NCBI GenBank assembly: GCA_961205875.1 | Contig: OY540812.1 | Span: forward strand, 32,311,098-32,375,097 | Direction: 5' to 3' | DNA length: 64,000 nt | Source: Sialis fuliginosa | Lineage: Eukaryota; Arthropoda; Insecta; Megaloptera; Sialidae | Part shown: positions 11,991 to 24,890 of the stretch, piece after piece | Layout of the letters: each line of letters opens with the position of its first letter | Numbering within the stretch: the stretch's first letter is position 1 | Program-made: the position numbers and the translations under genes | The notes under the pieces: model-generated | What the model saw: only the letters and a program-made list of their open reading frames with translations | Databases searched by the model: none | Told to the model about the DNA's origin: nothing

Positions 11991-12235
11991 TGTCTGATTA
12001 ATGCTAGACTCTGTGACGAACGTGAACACAGTAGCCCGCGTACCGCCAGTGCGGAACAACTGAAGTATTATCGTGTGTGGAAGTACATCACAAGCGAGGG
12101 ACCACTCCTGCACTTGTAGAGGCAAAGCGCAGGGGGCCAGCTGTACGGGAACATAGCTTTATAAAACGTAGGGTAGATCTAGCGAACGGCACGCAACTTT
12201 GTGCTCTTCTGTATCACACGTAAACACCTACCATA
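11990..12235. other. GC-rich island with overlapping open frames
   Basis: This roughly 245-bp block is clearly GC-richer than its surroundings. On the - strand, after a possible acceptor 'cccgtacag' (12150-12142), an open frame runs LAPCALPLQVQEW to a stop at about 11940. On the + strand a different frame is open from about 12032 to a stop near 12222. Only one can be real, and possibly neither is. I recognise no family. It could be a captured exon, a first exon or a remnant element. Confidence 0.3.
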
Positions 12236-12259
12236 ATATGCATAAAACTCAAATGATTT

Positions 12260-14375
12260 TTAAAAATAATAAAAAAACGACTTCAAAAACATAAAAAATA
12301 TAATAATTTTTTACAGTTTTTGAAGTCTGTTTTATTTTTTCTTTCGTAAAAAGTTATTTATAAGCTTGGTACCGACTTCAAAAATTGTTAAAATTAAGTA
12401 TTATATACTCTTCAGTATTTTGTGGGTCTTTTTGAAGTCAGTCTTATTTTTTTCTTAAATTTTTTTGTATTTTTTCCCTTATGAGTGGCGTATCTTTGAA
12501 CTCCATGGTCAGATTCTGATAAAATTTATATGAGATCACCTCGGGAGTATTCTCGTTCAAACAAACAAAAATCATCCAAATCGGTGAATATTTGTCGTAA
12601 ATATCCCAGAACATATACAGGGTGGGGCAATAGTGTGTGGTAGTTCGATAGCTCGTAGACCATAACAGATAAAAAAAAATTTCTAATGCAGATGTAAACT
12701 GTGGGTAAATGTGCATACATAGAAATTATTTTCAAATATACAGGGTGCTACAAAAAAGTGTGGCACGCTTAAGGTAATTTTTTTTAAATGGAATGCCCTG
12801 ATTATTTTTGCATATTTAAAACTTCTCTTGGGATGTTTATTCATATCAAAAATATTAGCCCCATCTGATGTCCAGTTTAGACGTAATAATATATTTTTCA
12901 AAAAAATTGACTTTTACATTACTCCACTTAAAAATTCACCACTTCCGCGGCCGGAGCTTTGAAGACAAAATTAAATATGGACCTTATTGTAGGATGTTGG
13001 TGAGTACTTTTGCTTCAATATCTTAGAGCCACCATGTACAGGGTGTTCAAAATTAATTTTCAAATTTTGAGAACTTCAAAGTTATTTTTCTCAACTATTT
13101 CAAATGGAACACCCTATATATTTTTTAATGATGTTATGTAGAATTACATAACGAACATTTTCTGTTTGTTCATCCTTATGGTTATTTGTAACCATTTTTG
13201 AATTATTGAGCAAAAAGTACAAAATTCAGCAATATTTACTAAAAAAAAATGTTTTTTTCAAATAAAATAAAATACCATGTACAGTATGTTCATGTTGCCC
13301 ATAAAAACAGCTTGAATTTTTTTCAGCTAGCAAACAGATGCTTTATTATTTTATTGAACACAAACAACCAAAATAATTTACAATCATATAAATTCATTAA
13401 TGAGCAGTGTGAAATTGAGACAGAAACATAAAATGCTGTTTTATGGGCAACATGAAGATCCTATACATGGTGTTTTATTTTATTTGAAAAAAAAAAAAAT
13501 TTTTTTAGTAAATATTGCTGAATTTTGTACTTTTTGCTCAATAATTCAAAAATGGTTACAAATAACCATAAGGATGAACAAACAAAAAATGTTCGTTATG
13601 TAATTCTACATAACATCATTAAAAAATATATAGGGTGTTCCATTTGAAATAGTTGAGAAAAATAACTTTGAAGTTCTCAAAATTTGAAAATTAATTTTGA
13701 ACACCATGTACATGGTGGCTCTAAGATATTAAAGCAAAAGTACCCACCAACCTCCTACAATAAGGTCCATATTTAATTTCGTCTTCAAAGCTACGGCCGT
13801 GGAAATGGTGAATTTTTAAGTGGAGTAATGTAAAAGTCAATTTTTTTGAAAAATATATTATTACGTCTGAACCGGACATCAGATGGGGCTAATATTTTTG
13901 ATATGAATAAACATCCCAAGAGATGTTTTAAATATGCAAAAATAATCAGGGCATTCCATTTAAAACAAATTACCTTAAGCGTGCCACACTTTTTTGTAGC
14001 ACCCTGTATATTTGAAAATAATTTCTATGTATGCGCATTTACCCACAGTTTACATCTGCATTAGAAATTTTTTTTTATCTGTTATGGTCTACGAGCTATC
14101 GAACTTCCACACACTATTGCCCCACCCTGTATATGTATAGGATAGATATAACAAGAGGTGTAATAAACAAAACGAAATTCAAAACTCAGAATGACATTTA
14201 ACGATACCAAAAATTTGTTGATTTGGTTCACTACAGGGTGTTTTATAAGCAAAGTTATAAAAATAACCAAGAACAAACTACCTATATTTTTGAAAATATG
14301 CCCCAAAATATGTATATTTAAAAAATATAAGTTGCCGAATTGAGAACCTCCCCCTTTTTTGAAATTGGTTAAAAA
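12260..14375. repeat. R5 family repeat, split by a palindromic element
   Basis: The left part (12260-12610) carries 'cgacttcaaaaa', 'gtggcgtatctttgaact' and 'cgttcaaacaaacaaaaatc'. The right part (14137-14375) carries 'caagaggtgtaataaacaaa', 'aaataaccaagaacaaact' and 'gaattgagaacctcc'. The same blocks occur close together in other R5 copies, so the 1.5-kb palindrome between them is an insertion. Confidence 0.8.
12611..14136. mobile_element. 1.5-kb near-perfect palindromic (foldback) element
   Basis: The outer ends read 'acatatacagggtggggcaa' and 'gccccaccctgtatatgt'. The arms run 12611 to about 13313 and about 13433 to 14136 (roughly 700 bp each) around a spacer of about 120 bp. Agreement is very high: the same 72-residue open frame occurs on the - strand at 12683-12901 and on the + strand at 13846-14064 with four residue differences. 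That frame matches no family I know and is probably a by-product. The flanks suggest a short TA-rich target. Arms this long and similar point to recent formation or gene conversion. Confidence 0.88.
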
Positions 14376-14397
14376 ACAACTGCCAAGTAAATGCACA

Positions 14398-15198
14398 GTG
14401 CTTCCTCGTGTTAAATTCTCCAAAGGTAGTTAATTATTCAATAATTTAAATAAAAACCGATAGTGTTTATATAAATTGCCTGGAATTGGTTAACCAATTA
14501 ATTTTTATACAATTTTACTAACAATAAGAAATATTAGTTCAAAATTTTTCTTAAAACGCACCTGAATATTTTTTCATATATTTTTAATTTTTTGACAATT
14601 TCAATCTAAAACTAAATTTATGCAAATGTCAAAATGACATTTAAAACGCCAAAATGACATTTAAAAGGTCAAAATGACATTTAATATATCCAAGCAAATA
14701 TCAATTTAGAAAAACAAAAGACGAATTTTTAAAATAAATTGAGTAAAATCTTTGTAAGGGAATATTTTAAAACAAACGTAGTAAACTCATATTATAGGAA
14801 ATTTATTGCTCTACAAAAAATATTCTATAAAATTTTCACGTAATATGTGTCGTTCTTGAGATATCTTGAAAAAAATATTTTGGGGTGTCACCCCTCCCCC
14901 TTAAACACGATTTTGATGATTTTGAAAATGGACCGTCCTCAAGCCAGACCCAACCATCCGACCAAGTTTCAATAATATCGGTTCAATGGTTCATGAGTTA
15001 TGCGTGTGACAAGGATTCAGGGGACATACGGACACACACACGGACGGACGGACACACAGACAGACACAGAATGAAAAGTGTTTGTCTTGACGTGAAACGG
15101 AAAGATAAATTAAAAATTTGGAAATCGGACAACATTTTTTTATCTCATTCTAAAACGATCACAAAATTTCTCGTATCTTCGATATTGCGAGGAAGCAA
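14398..15198. mobile_element. R4 element, complete copy
   Basis: The ends read GTGCTTCCTCG and CGAGGAAGCA. The interior shares 'ggggtgtcacccctcc', 'tatgcgtgtgacaaggattc', a 'cacggacggacgg' stretch and 'gaaacggaaagat' with 25880-26472 and 40671-41375 (both inverted). An open frame of 114 codons at 14885-15229 exists but reads through these repeat blocks and is not conserved as a protein. This is a TIR element of unassigned superfamily. Confidence 0.75.
14630..14683 (+). repeat. Short tandem repeat, 'caaaatgacattt' x3
   Basis: Three near-identical units of about 22 bp contain 'caaaatgacattta' inside the R4 copy. Confidence 0.8.
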
Positions 15199-17090
15199 TA
15201 TACAAATGGTCGCTGATAATTCAGGGTGAAGCAAAATACCCTAGCTTCCCTAAATATATTATAGGAAAGTGGGGGGGGGGTAATATACCACAAAAATATG
15301 CTTCAACAGGAGCGTAATCATTTTTTTTTATTAAATAGCATGAGCATTAAAAATAGCCCTAATTAATGATTTCTTTTGCATGATATATATAATACTAAAA
15401 AAAATATGGGAGGGTGAGGTAAATGCTGAGCTACATTTACCTGTTACAGTTATCTATTCCTAGGGTGCATACAAGTGGATCGAAAGAGGAAAGAAGAAAA
15501 AGTAAAAATAAATAAATAATGGTTAGAATTTCTTTTATATTATCTACAAACATGGAGAGGGGGTCATTTTGGTCATTATTTCAAAGTACCAATTTTTGAT
15601 AATGGAAAAAAATTAATTTTTAATAGGATGCAAAACTTTATTGAGATTTTTTTTTGTGTTTGCGTGTGATACAGATCTGTTCTAATAGATATATTTGTGT
15701 TGTAAATTATATGTCAAGTGTTTATTTATATTAAAATATCTGTTTCACAATCACTGTCCCTCAGTTATTTCACAATTTTAAACAATGAAAAATTATGTGT
15801 ACTAATTTTTAATGTAGAACAGTGGTCTGCAACATTTGTATTACTTAAAAAGAATTTTTTATACCTTTATTCCGAAAGAAAATGTTAAATTATTTTAAAG
15901 TAAAATCATTGAAACAATTTTTAATTTATTTTTTATTTAAAAAATTTTTTTAGCTCCACTACATACATCTATATATCTGATGGTCTTTGGTAATAACATG
16001 ATAACTGCAGAAAGTATCTATTATGAACAAAAGATCTAAATAATAAAATAGTGTTATGTAACGTGCTAATAATAAGACCAATCGACCAATGATGTACTTA
16101 TACTATCAATCGTACTTACTTGTATAAAGTGTTGCTTCTATTGGAACTTTGGTAAATCATTTATTTAAATATAAAATAAATGTTATCATGAGATTGGGTC
16201 AGTGGTTATGAAACATTTTGTATATATTATTATAAGAAAACAATGTTTTGTTTATAACAAATATCATTAGTACATAATTGGCAATGTTGAAATGTATTTA
16301 ATATGTATATAAAGCACTTATTTTTTGTGAATAATTTAACATTAAATTATTTATCTTCTTCAGAGTTTGTTTATTTATTTATTTATTTATTATAGTTTCA
16401 TGCGACTCTCAAAAACAGTTTTCTGGAAATACCGAAGAAATTATTAGCTTATTGACAAAAATATTTACTATCAATTATTCATAAAAAGAAGGTAATGTCT
16501 GCAATTATGATAGAAGATCCATTGAAGATATCGATCACATCTTCCTGTAAAATTACAAATAACAGGTAGAGAAATTTAAACTCTAACTTAGTACTTACGT
16601 ACAACGCAATATATACGAATACATCAAATTAACAAAAATTAGAATTTAAAAAGGTACCCAGCATGTGTTCCCCAGCTAAAATCCTGAATTATGAACATAA
16701 TGTTTCTTTAACCTGCCATGAGCGGCCCAGTAGCAACTTCACAATCCTGTCTTCCCATACTTAGAAAATAAATAAAATATAAATGGTGAAAAGAGAAAAG
16801 TAAAAAAAAATAACGAAATTAACTAAACAAAAAACTAAAAAAGATAAGTAATAAAATAACCTTAAAAAGGAAGTAAAAAAAAGAATGAGAAGTTAAAAAA
16901 AAGAGTCCTGGTTAAATCATCAAAGATGGAAGACAAAACAAAATAACAAAAAAAAAAGGAAAGTGATAGTCAATAGTACAATACTTTAAACTTGTGTAGA
17001 TTAACAAGTCACATAAAACTAAATAAGAACATCTACATAATATGTAGATATTTTCAACTAGTTATCGACAAAAAAATTATATACTTAGTC
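15199..17090. other. AT-rich stretch, no gene seen
   Basis: Contents are a G10 run near 15271, an (ATTT)n microsatellite at about 16370-16393, and a purine-rich A/G stretch at 16790-16980. I see no coding segment. Confidence 0.6.
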
Positions 17091-17285
17091 GATGTGGCTT
17101 CTGAAAAAAAATTTTAATTTTATAAGTACATGTTGTGACATCTAACGCTAAAATCTTGAACTACCAAAAACTTAGTCAGAATGGCCTGTGAGTAATATTG
17201 TTAGTTCATGCCTTTTTCGCTAGATGGCGCCCCAAATACTTTTTTAATATCAATATTTGTACTTTTTTTCAGAAGCCATTCCAAC
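17091..17285. repeat. R8 MITE-like repeat
   Basis: The ends 'ggcttctgaaaaaaaa' and 'tttttttcagaagcc' are inverted repeats. The interior includes 'gttagttcatgcc' and 'ctagatggcgcc'. A related, longer array lies at 20030-20340. Confidence 0.7.
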
Positions 17286-17302
17286 TCAAGATTAGTAAAT
17301 AC

Positions 17303-17808
17303 TAGAGATCAGTTCGCGCCGGGCCGGCTCGTTCCGATCCGAATTTATCCCGGTCCGAATTTCGTATAAATCGGACCGGATCGGACCGTGCCGAAAATAA
17401 AAGTTTCAGATCGAATCGGGCTACATTTTTAAGGTCCGATCTGAGTCGCTACCATCGCGATACATATCAATGAATTAGTACCTATATTTTTATATTATAT
17501 ACTTCCTTTTTAATATATATAATTTATTATATCAACTATGAAAAAAAAAATTGTATTGTAATACAATTTTCTTAGATCAGTTCGGGCCGGGCCAGCCCGA
17601 TCCGGTCCGATATTCGGATCGGATCGGACCCGGTTTAATTTTTGTTTGAAATGTTCGGACCGGATCGGATCGGGCTTTAGTATAAACCAGACCGAGTCGG
17701 ATCGGACCATAATATAAAATCGTATAAACCGGACCGGATCGGACCGGGCCGAAAAAAAAAAATTCGGATCGGATCGGGCTACTTTTTTAAGGTCCGATCT
17801 GATCCCTA
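17303..17808. mobile_element. hAT-like element with 8-bp target duplication
   Basis: The 506-bp element has ends TAGAGATCAG and CTGATCCCTA (9 of 10 inverted match), flanked by exact GTAAATAC at 17295-17302 and 17809-17816. It contains two tandem-like blocks rich in 'cggaccggatcgg'. The second block restarts with 'agatcagttcgggcc', like the left end, so one copy may have inserted in or duplicated within another. The Arg-Ser-Asp-Pro-rich open frame on the - strand (17510-17887) is a translation of this simple repeat, not a gene. Confidence 0.88.
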
Positions 17809-17839
17809 GTAAATACACAGGTTGCCTCAGTAGCTTTTG

Positions 17840-17985
17840 ACCAATCAGCTTGGGCACCCCAGATGACGTATTTTTTCCTTCTCGCACCGAGTTACAAGGC
17901 TATATTTGTTATAATTGGACACACCATTCCCCCTCGCCACATTTGGGTACCCCAGATGATGTATTTCCCTCTCTCGCAACGAGCA
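17840..17985 (+). repeat. Imperfect direct repeat
   Basis: 'cttgggcaccccagatgacg' with 'ttctcgcaccgag' (17848-17890) recurs as 'atttgggtaccccagatgat' with 'tctcgcaacgag' (17942-17982). No function is visible. Confidence 0.6.
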
Positions 17986-18428
17986 ACTGAGACTACCTTG
18001 TACTTTACATACCTTGATTCCAACTAACGCTGATATCATAAATAATACCAGATTTTAAATGCATTCACTGGTTCCAAATTTCAACAAAACTTTTAAGTTG
18101 GTAAAAAACCGTATTCTTATCAGAGCGCAACATTTTATGGGTAAATTAGGTATTAGGGTACCCCAATATATGCGATAGCTTCTCTTATTCGACAAAAAAA
18201 ATTTGGCACCAAAAAAACTAAGGTAGATAATAAATGGTCTTCTTTCAAATAAATAATTACAAGTCATCGTATGTAAGCGGAAACGCTGATTCAACATTTT
18301 GTATCAGATTTAAAATTCATAGAAGGGTTCAAAAGTTACAGCCATTTTACGACGAATTTATTAAATACAGTAATACCGGTCAGATTGAAACTTTATACCA
18401 ACATTTTTGGAATCAGCATACTCTAATA

Positions 18429-18626
18429 CAGCGATTCTTAAACTTATGAGGTAAGGACCATCTTTTAAACAGTTATTTTTCAAAGGAAATCCTCCTGCCA
18501 GAAAAAAACAAAAAAAGTCGATACTAATTAATCCTTGATAAATAGAAATTTTAAAATACTTTAATTTATGCCAAATATGTTTCACGGACCCCTGGGGGTC
18601 CGCAGACCCTAGTTTAAGAACCGCTG
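18429..18626. mobile_element. 198-bp hAT MITE with 8-bp target duplication
   Basis: The ends CAGCGATTCTTAAACTTATG and 'agtttaagaaccgctg' are hAT-type termini. Exact target duplications CTCTAATA lie at 18421-18428 and 18627-18634. It has no coding capacity and is a clean, probably recent insertion. Confidence 0.92.
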
Positions 18627-18814
18627 CTCTAATACATACGATAGTGTTGCACAACTCGACAAAAAAATTAAACCGGTGACGTCATATCACAGCGCCTCCA
18701 CCATATAAAAAAATGTACAGAAATAATAAAATCACAAAATTTAAAATAGAATTTAAAAATTAAAATTTTGTCACTATAAAGTTGAAGAATTTCTTCATTA
18801 ACTGTAAGTATGTT

Positions 18815-18960
18815 TGGTTTTGGATCTTGGCTTCTGGGTGTAAGCCGGTTTGGTCATGTTGTCAGCCAACGTTTAGAAGAACCCTGCAATGTGTGACGAA
18901 ACGTTGGCCGATAACACGACCAAACTGACGCGGTTTACACCCTGAAGCCAAGATCCATAT
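18815..18960. repeat. Inverted-repeat block resembling a Penelope-type terminus
   Basis: 'ggatcttggcttctgggtgt' with 'gccaacgttt' (18821-18876) returns inverted as 'cgaaacgttggcc' and 'cctgaagccaagatcc' (18898-18956). The junction 'gtgtgacgaaacgttgg' looks like a decayed hammerhead 3' half (GAAA followed by a short stem), but the CTGATGA half is not intact (here 'ctgcaatg'). Confidence 0.5.
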
Positions 18961-19084
18961 CAAGATCACCGCGGAAGTCTGAAGACTTATATGTTTGGTT
19001 TTGTTATAATTGTGTATTCCTTTTGTATTTTCTGTTTATTTCTTTTTGACTTATTGTATCCATCTTTGTAAGGTTAAACAACAA

Positions 19085-19114
19085 TAAAATGTTATTATTA
19101 TTATTATTATTATA
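19085..19114 (+). repeat. (TTA)n microsatellite after AATAAA
   Basis: 'aataaaatg' is followed by about eight TTA units. This is a common 3' terminus of non-LTR retrotransposons, so 18960-19114 may be such a 3' end. Confidence 0.7.
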
Positions 19115-19160
19115 GCGTTTCAAGCTCAACAAAAAAAATATTGGCATTATTTCATATGGT

Positions 19161-19645
19161 ACTAGCTGCTACCCGCGGCTTCACTCGCGTGGATTTCGAA
19201 ACCCCCATCCCCATGATATTGAATGATATGAAACTATAATTACAATCATATGTAAAAGAGTGTGAAATATACATTTTTTCTATATTTTGGTTTTCATTCA
19301 TTATGCAAAATCGTAAATATCTATATCTATATATTTCCTTCTAATCCCCCACCCCTGTGGTATTTTTCCCGCCGGATCGAATACAAAATTAATTACAACC
19401 CTTCATATGTAACAGGGGGTGAAATATTTATTACTAAAAAAAATTCTCCATACAATTTTTTAACCTTTTTACAATCTCATAAGGGTTCAATTTTCGGGAT
19501 ACAAAGTAGCCAATGTCCTTCCTCGGGATGCAAGCTATCTCACTTACAAATTTCATCAAGATCGGTTCAGCGGTTTAGCCGTGAAAAGGTAACAAACAGA
19601 CAGAGAGACAGACAAACACACTTTCGCATTTATAATATTAGTATG
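19161..19645 (+). repeat. R9 dispersed repeat, longer copy
   Basis: It starts 'tactagctgctacccgcggc', includes 'tttcatcaagatcggttcag' and a 'cagacagagagacagac' stretch, and ends 'tttataatattagtatggat'. It matches 9793-9990 at its 3' part. A 5' fragment ('actagcgacccgcccccg') is at 54172. Confidence 0.8.
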
Positions 19646-20029
19646 GATAACAGTTTTGAGCAAAACTCACTCAATCATATTATGATTGAGAGAGTTTGGA
19701 ACAAAACTGATATAACCATATAAAAGAATGCCAAAAATGCTTTCAAAATCCACGCCATCTCGATTTTTTTTAATGAAATGAACAATGACAATGACAATAC
19801 ATTCAAATTCACAAAGGGTGTATCAATTTTTGTACTGAAAAACACACCCTGTTTTAATTTGAAAGCAATACACCCTCCATCGTATGTTAGAAGACACTCT
19901 GATATCATTTGGTTCGAAATTTCAAGAAATTTGTTTTATACAAAATTTGTTTGATAAAAACCGTGTTGTCGATCCGAGACAATTTTTTTACATAACTATG
20001 GCTTATTGTTTAGTAGGAATGGGTAAAAA

Positions 20030-20340
20030 AATTAAAAAGTACAAGCGGGAAAAGCTTGAACTGTCAAAATCTTAGACGGAATGGCTTCCGAATAATATTG
20101 TTAGTTCAAGTTTTTCCCGCTTGATAGCACCACATGAGCTTTTTAATTTTCAATTTTTTTCAACAACTAAATTTTTGACAGTTCAAACTTTCCCCGAAAG
20201 ATGGCCAGTACATGTACTTTATAAAATGTCAAATTTTTTTTCAGAAGCCATTCCAATTATTTTTGGTAGTTCAAGCTTTTCCCGAAAGATGGCTGCCACA
20301 TGTTCCTTTTAAATTTAAACTTTTTCAGAAGCCAAATCCA
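20030..20340. repeat. R8-related repeat cluster
   Basis: Three imperfect units carry 'agttcaagcttttcccg', 'aaagatggc' and 'tttttcagaagcca'. They are related to 17091-17285, in both orientations. Confidence 0.65.
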
Positions 20341-22465
20341 AAAAAAAATGTCGAGAACTAGCTCAATTTATAACATCTATTTATCTACATAAATACTCGT
20401 AATTAGTTCTATGTTATCTGTTTGCAACTTTTTTTACTATCCTCGTCACTGCTTATTACCTAACGTAATATAACAAAATATATAACCTGGCCAGAGAACA
20501 TATCTATGAATTAAAAAAAAAACACGTAGAGTAGGGCAAAAAAAGAACTTATTTTTTAAGGTCAATTAATGTTATAATTACAATCACAATACTTTTGCTG
20601 CACAAAATGTTTAAAAAACTGCATTTGTGTTATGAATTGATTGTTTCCATTAAAAATTTTGCCAATAAAATGTTGTTATATCATAATTATTATATTTATG
20701 TTTGATTTTTTAAACAAAAATAACGTATATATTATTTATGAATTTCTTAGTAGAAAGCAGTAATAAAATTTAAAAATTCCGGAAAATCCGGCCGGAATTT
20801 ACTAGTTCCGACCGTAACCGGAATAAAATCGTGAATTTCGGTACACTCCTACTTTATACTAATACATATCTTTCAAATTACCAATTATTACAAATATGTT
20901 AGTGCATATAATGGGCGGGTTGGAGTTCAAAAACGTGATTTTATTTTGTTAATCAATTTATTTTGGAAGCACAGAGTACCTACTTATTGTTTTCGAGCGA
21001 CCGGTATTACATGCGGGCAATGGCGGTAAAAAATACGTTTTTAAAAATTTTAAAAATATGCCAAATGTTATAATAAGTGAACTTAATAAGCTATGTGAAA
21101 ATTCACTTACTTTTGCAATAAATATTTTATTTAAGGGGTTATTTTGATTATCGCTTAAGTTACCGCCATTCATCCATCCTACCCTTAATCGGATAAGTGG
21201 TTCTCTATAGTTATAAGCGCACAAACGGACAGACAGACAGACAGACAGACATACTTAAATATAATATTCTAACTTCTAACACAACTTCTTACATCATTTG
21301 GTATAGGTGCAAACACAATAATTATTTTTTTAATTAGCAATCGATGGCGTCACTTGTATTTACTATATGCCAGTGGTTTCCAAAGTATGCACCGCGGCGC
21401 CCTGGGAAGCAGCGACGTCTTTACAGGAACGCCGCGGAATATTGCAAAAGCGAGCATATATTTTTTCTTATTTATCCCATTAATTTAATGTTAAATGTTC
21501 ATTACATTTTTCCCAGTGTTTTACTTATATTTATTTCTCACTTATGATTAGTCATGTTCTGAGTTAAAGAAAGGCACCTAGATCAAAAAAGGCTGCGAGT
21601 TTGGAATCACTGATATATGCAATTAATTTTTATAATATACCTGTTTATCTACACAGGTATAACAGACATGTACCATATGTGAATTGACTGAATTTTTAAC
21701 ATCTATTTATTTTATCTACAAATCTGCTTCTAAACAGATCTATGTTACCTGTTTACCTACATAGGTACTAAGTAGTAGGTATTCAGTACTATTATATATT
21801 GATTATAATTTTGACTTTATATTAGTTATAAAGTCTTGTATAAAAATACAAGACTTTATTTTATTTGTGTAATTTTTTGCATTATTTACATTGTATACTT
21901 ATACCAACCGATATATATCACAAAAAATACTTTACAGATGATTTTGATATAACTGTGGTTATGAATATATAGATTACTTTGTCTAGTATCTATAAAATGT
22001 AATACACTTTTAATAATAATACTTTTACATCATTAAATTTTACCGCACTCGCGCGCGAGGGAAAATTATAAAAATAAATTATGCAGTTTTTTAAGGTTGT
22101 TTAAAATTTTCCTATATTTTTGTTGACCTAAACATAGGGAATTAGGGGATGATACCAAAAGGTAAATAAAATTAATAAGATAGTACCCTTAGAGTGCAAA
22201 TAAGTTATATAAATAATAATTATATTGTTAATTTCAGTTTTATTTTGGAATAATCCGTTTTTAAACTTTTTTTTTCAATACTTGAAATTGCCATTTTTAA
22301 TTTTTCGCCACGTGTTGCACATTTATCGCTTTATTGTTGAACGGACAAAGCTGTAACTCTTTGGGTTTTGAAACAAACGTGTGTCCGCCGCTGTGCGTCA
22401 ACGACAACAAAAATTAAATTTTCAATAAAATGTTATGTATTGTATTTTTTTTATATATTAGTAAC
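20341..22465. other. AT-rich stretch, no gene seen
   Basis: 'agtggtttccaaagtatgca' at 21372 resembles a hAT terminus, with GC-rich sequence to about 21440, but I find no matching right end. 'cagacagacagacagacaga' lies near 21235. I see no gene. Confidence 0.5.
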
Positions 22466-23392
22466 TAATTTAATGGCAAAACTTCAGTATCCGACGTACA
22501 CTCTGATTTGATATTTTTATTTGGTGGCAATACTGTATTTGGGTGATGCGCGCGCATATGAGTTGTGTCAGTGACAGAATGGTGCTCAAACGGTGGAATA
22601 TATGCGACCGCCAATACATTGTAATATAATATTAATAAACTCATTATGTATGTATTTTTTATCATAGAACAAGAATATACATTTATTATTTGTAATTTGA
22701 AGCATCCGTATTAAGTAAAATTCTGTATGCTTTCTTTTGCATCGATATTTCTCGCAAACGGTTTATCCTATAATAAATAAGTAAAGTATATTTTTGTGTA
22801 TTTTGTGCCATACAGTGTTATTCAAATGTCTAACTCAGGAAAAAAATAGAGAACAAAAAAACACTAGATAAAAATCGAAGGGCCCACTGGTCCCATACAA
22901 CCCTGGTCTAAATTATAATTGTTTAATACTGGAAATCGATATCTCTCATTAATACTAAACTCTGTATTAAATTATATAACTTTAGCACAATGGGTTCTCC
23001 AGATATTAAATAAAAACTAATTTTGAATAAAATCTTTGAAGGGCTGTAGCCCCCTCATGAAAAATTTTCGGACACATGTTCATATAATGTTTTTTGCTTA
23101 AAATATTTTTCTCAATCCACGGTTCAAGTTTGTTTCATCTGATATGACTCATCCTGTATATTGATAAACATAATAATATTTATATATTGATAAACATAAT
23201 AAGTAAGTTTATTAATATAATACAATATTATATTACAATGTATTGGTGGTCGCATATATTCCACCGTTTGAGCACCATTCGGTCATTGACAACTCATATG
23301 CACGCGCATCACTCAAATACTGTATTGCCACCAAATAAAAATATCAAATCAGAGTGTACGTCGGATACTGAAGTTTTGCCAATTTAATAACT
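22466..23392. mobile_element. Inverted-repeat element containing an R2 arm
   Basis: About 190 bp at 22466-22655 ('cttcagtatccgacgtacac', 'ccaatacattgtaatata') returns inverted at 23203-23392. Each arm yields a related open frame of about 66 codons, one per strand, which is a by-product of the symmetry. Between the arms, 22690-23157 is a single R2 arm matching both arms of 30741-31920. So either an R2 unit inserted in this element or the arms capture it. Confidence 0.7.
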
Positions 23393-24890
23393 AATTATAT
23401 TAATAATTATTATATTTTTATATTTATTAACTTAATTATTTATAAATATAATATATCATTTTAGAACATTTCTTCTCTTAAACGCACCGTAGTATACAGC
23501 CGAAAAAATATGTAATAATAATTACATCTTTTTCTGGCTATACACAATTACAAAAATCACTTATATTCATTCTAAAGATAAAATAAAAATATTCTGTTGA
23601 TGCAGATTTGTTCATGAGGTAATAAAGAATATTTGTGTATACAACAAACATTGCGCAAATTGTTTAAACAATATATAAACAATGATCAAAGTTTCAAGAA
23701 TAGCATTTTTTATCTGTCACGGCTTACGTAGAGAGAAATAAGCAATATACGAAAAAATGCCTCAGGACCTTTTTTGTAGACCACAACATTTTCTATTAAA
23801 AAGTCAGCGAGGGCATATGTCTCACTTTTCTAGTTTAATCGTGAGAGACGCCCGAGTGCCCGCATTAAAATCGTTCTTATCTATAAGTTATGTTCTATTC
23901 ATTTTTCCCCCAAAAAATTTTTTTTAAGAAATAATCGATTTTCTTTCATTTTTGAATTATTTTTTAAACGGTACGTATTAAAAAAAATATTTTTTCTACA
24001 ACCGTGTAAAAAAGAAGGCTTTTTCATTGACATTTCAGTGTGTAAAGTAGTACTTTTGCGCTCGCCGTGCGTAAAAAGTTTTTTTACGCACGGCGTGCAC
24101 AAAAGTGTTTCCATAGTAACATACATTTTTATATTTTTTTTATTATAGTATTAAACAAATTACTAAAATTTAATTACTATATTAATTTATTGTAATGAAC
24201 AAAATTATTAATAAAATTAAATTAAATATCAACAATACCTTAAGGTTTTTTTCTTGGCACAATTCATGGTATTATGTGTAATTTTCATATATCAATTTAG
24301 ATTTTGCAGATAGTAAATTTAAAATTACAGAATTTGCAGCTTCTGATATCTCTGATGGTGCACATTTATGTTCTTTCTCAGTATTACAACTTATCCATCT
24401 TATATTATAGAATAACAAATTATGAAACTCATTTAAATGAAAATAGAATTGTCAAAAATTTTATCCGAAGCTTATTAGAGTTAAATTTTAATATTAATGT
24501 AGCAAAATAAAAAGTATATAAATTAATTATTATATTATATTATTGTTAATATTATACATATAATCAATAGGGTTGTAGAAAAAATATTGTGTGCACCTCA
24601 GGTGTAAAATGCAAACATTCACACTCGTGCGAAAAACTATCATTTTACACCCTATATATAAATAACTATTAGATACAAGTTATAGAGAATATTATTAAGT
24701 ATCTATAATTTTTGTTTTAATCATATTTCAAAAAAAAAAAAATTGTGTAAGGAAATAATATTTTAATTTAAGTGGTGCATAACATAAAAAAATATTTATA
24801 ATAAAAGTTGAAAACGACATTATTTTGTATAATTTATGTTCTAATCTTTTTTTGTATCTTTTATGAACTGACCAAAAAATAATAATTTTT
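23393..24890. other. AT-rich stretch, no gene seen
   Basis: A strong short palindrome around 'gtgcgtaaaaagttttttta'/'cgcacggcg' lies at about 24058-24100. 'gtgcacctcaggtgtaaaat' and 'cattttacaccct' are inverted at 24590-24650. Otherwise I see nothing. Confidence 0.5.

Noticed and set aside
12683-14064. Two related 72-codon genes in opposite orientation
   Set aside because: They are the same stretch of the two arms of a palindrome, with no known domain; simple symmetry explains them.
17510-17887. 125-codon Arg-Ser-Asp-Pro-rich protein on the - strand
   Set aside because: It is the translation of GC-rich repeated words within a hAT-like element and runs out across the element border.
22465-23387. 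Pair of similar 66-codon genes on opposite strands
   Set aside because: They are inverted-repeat arms, as above.
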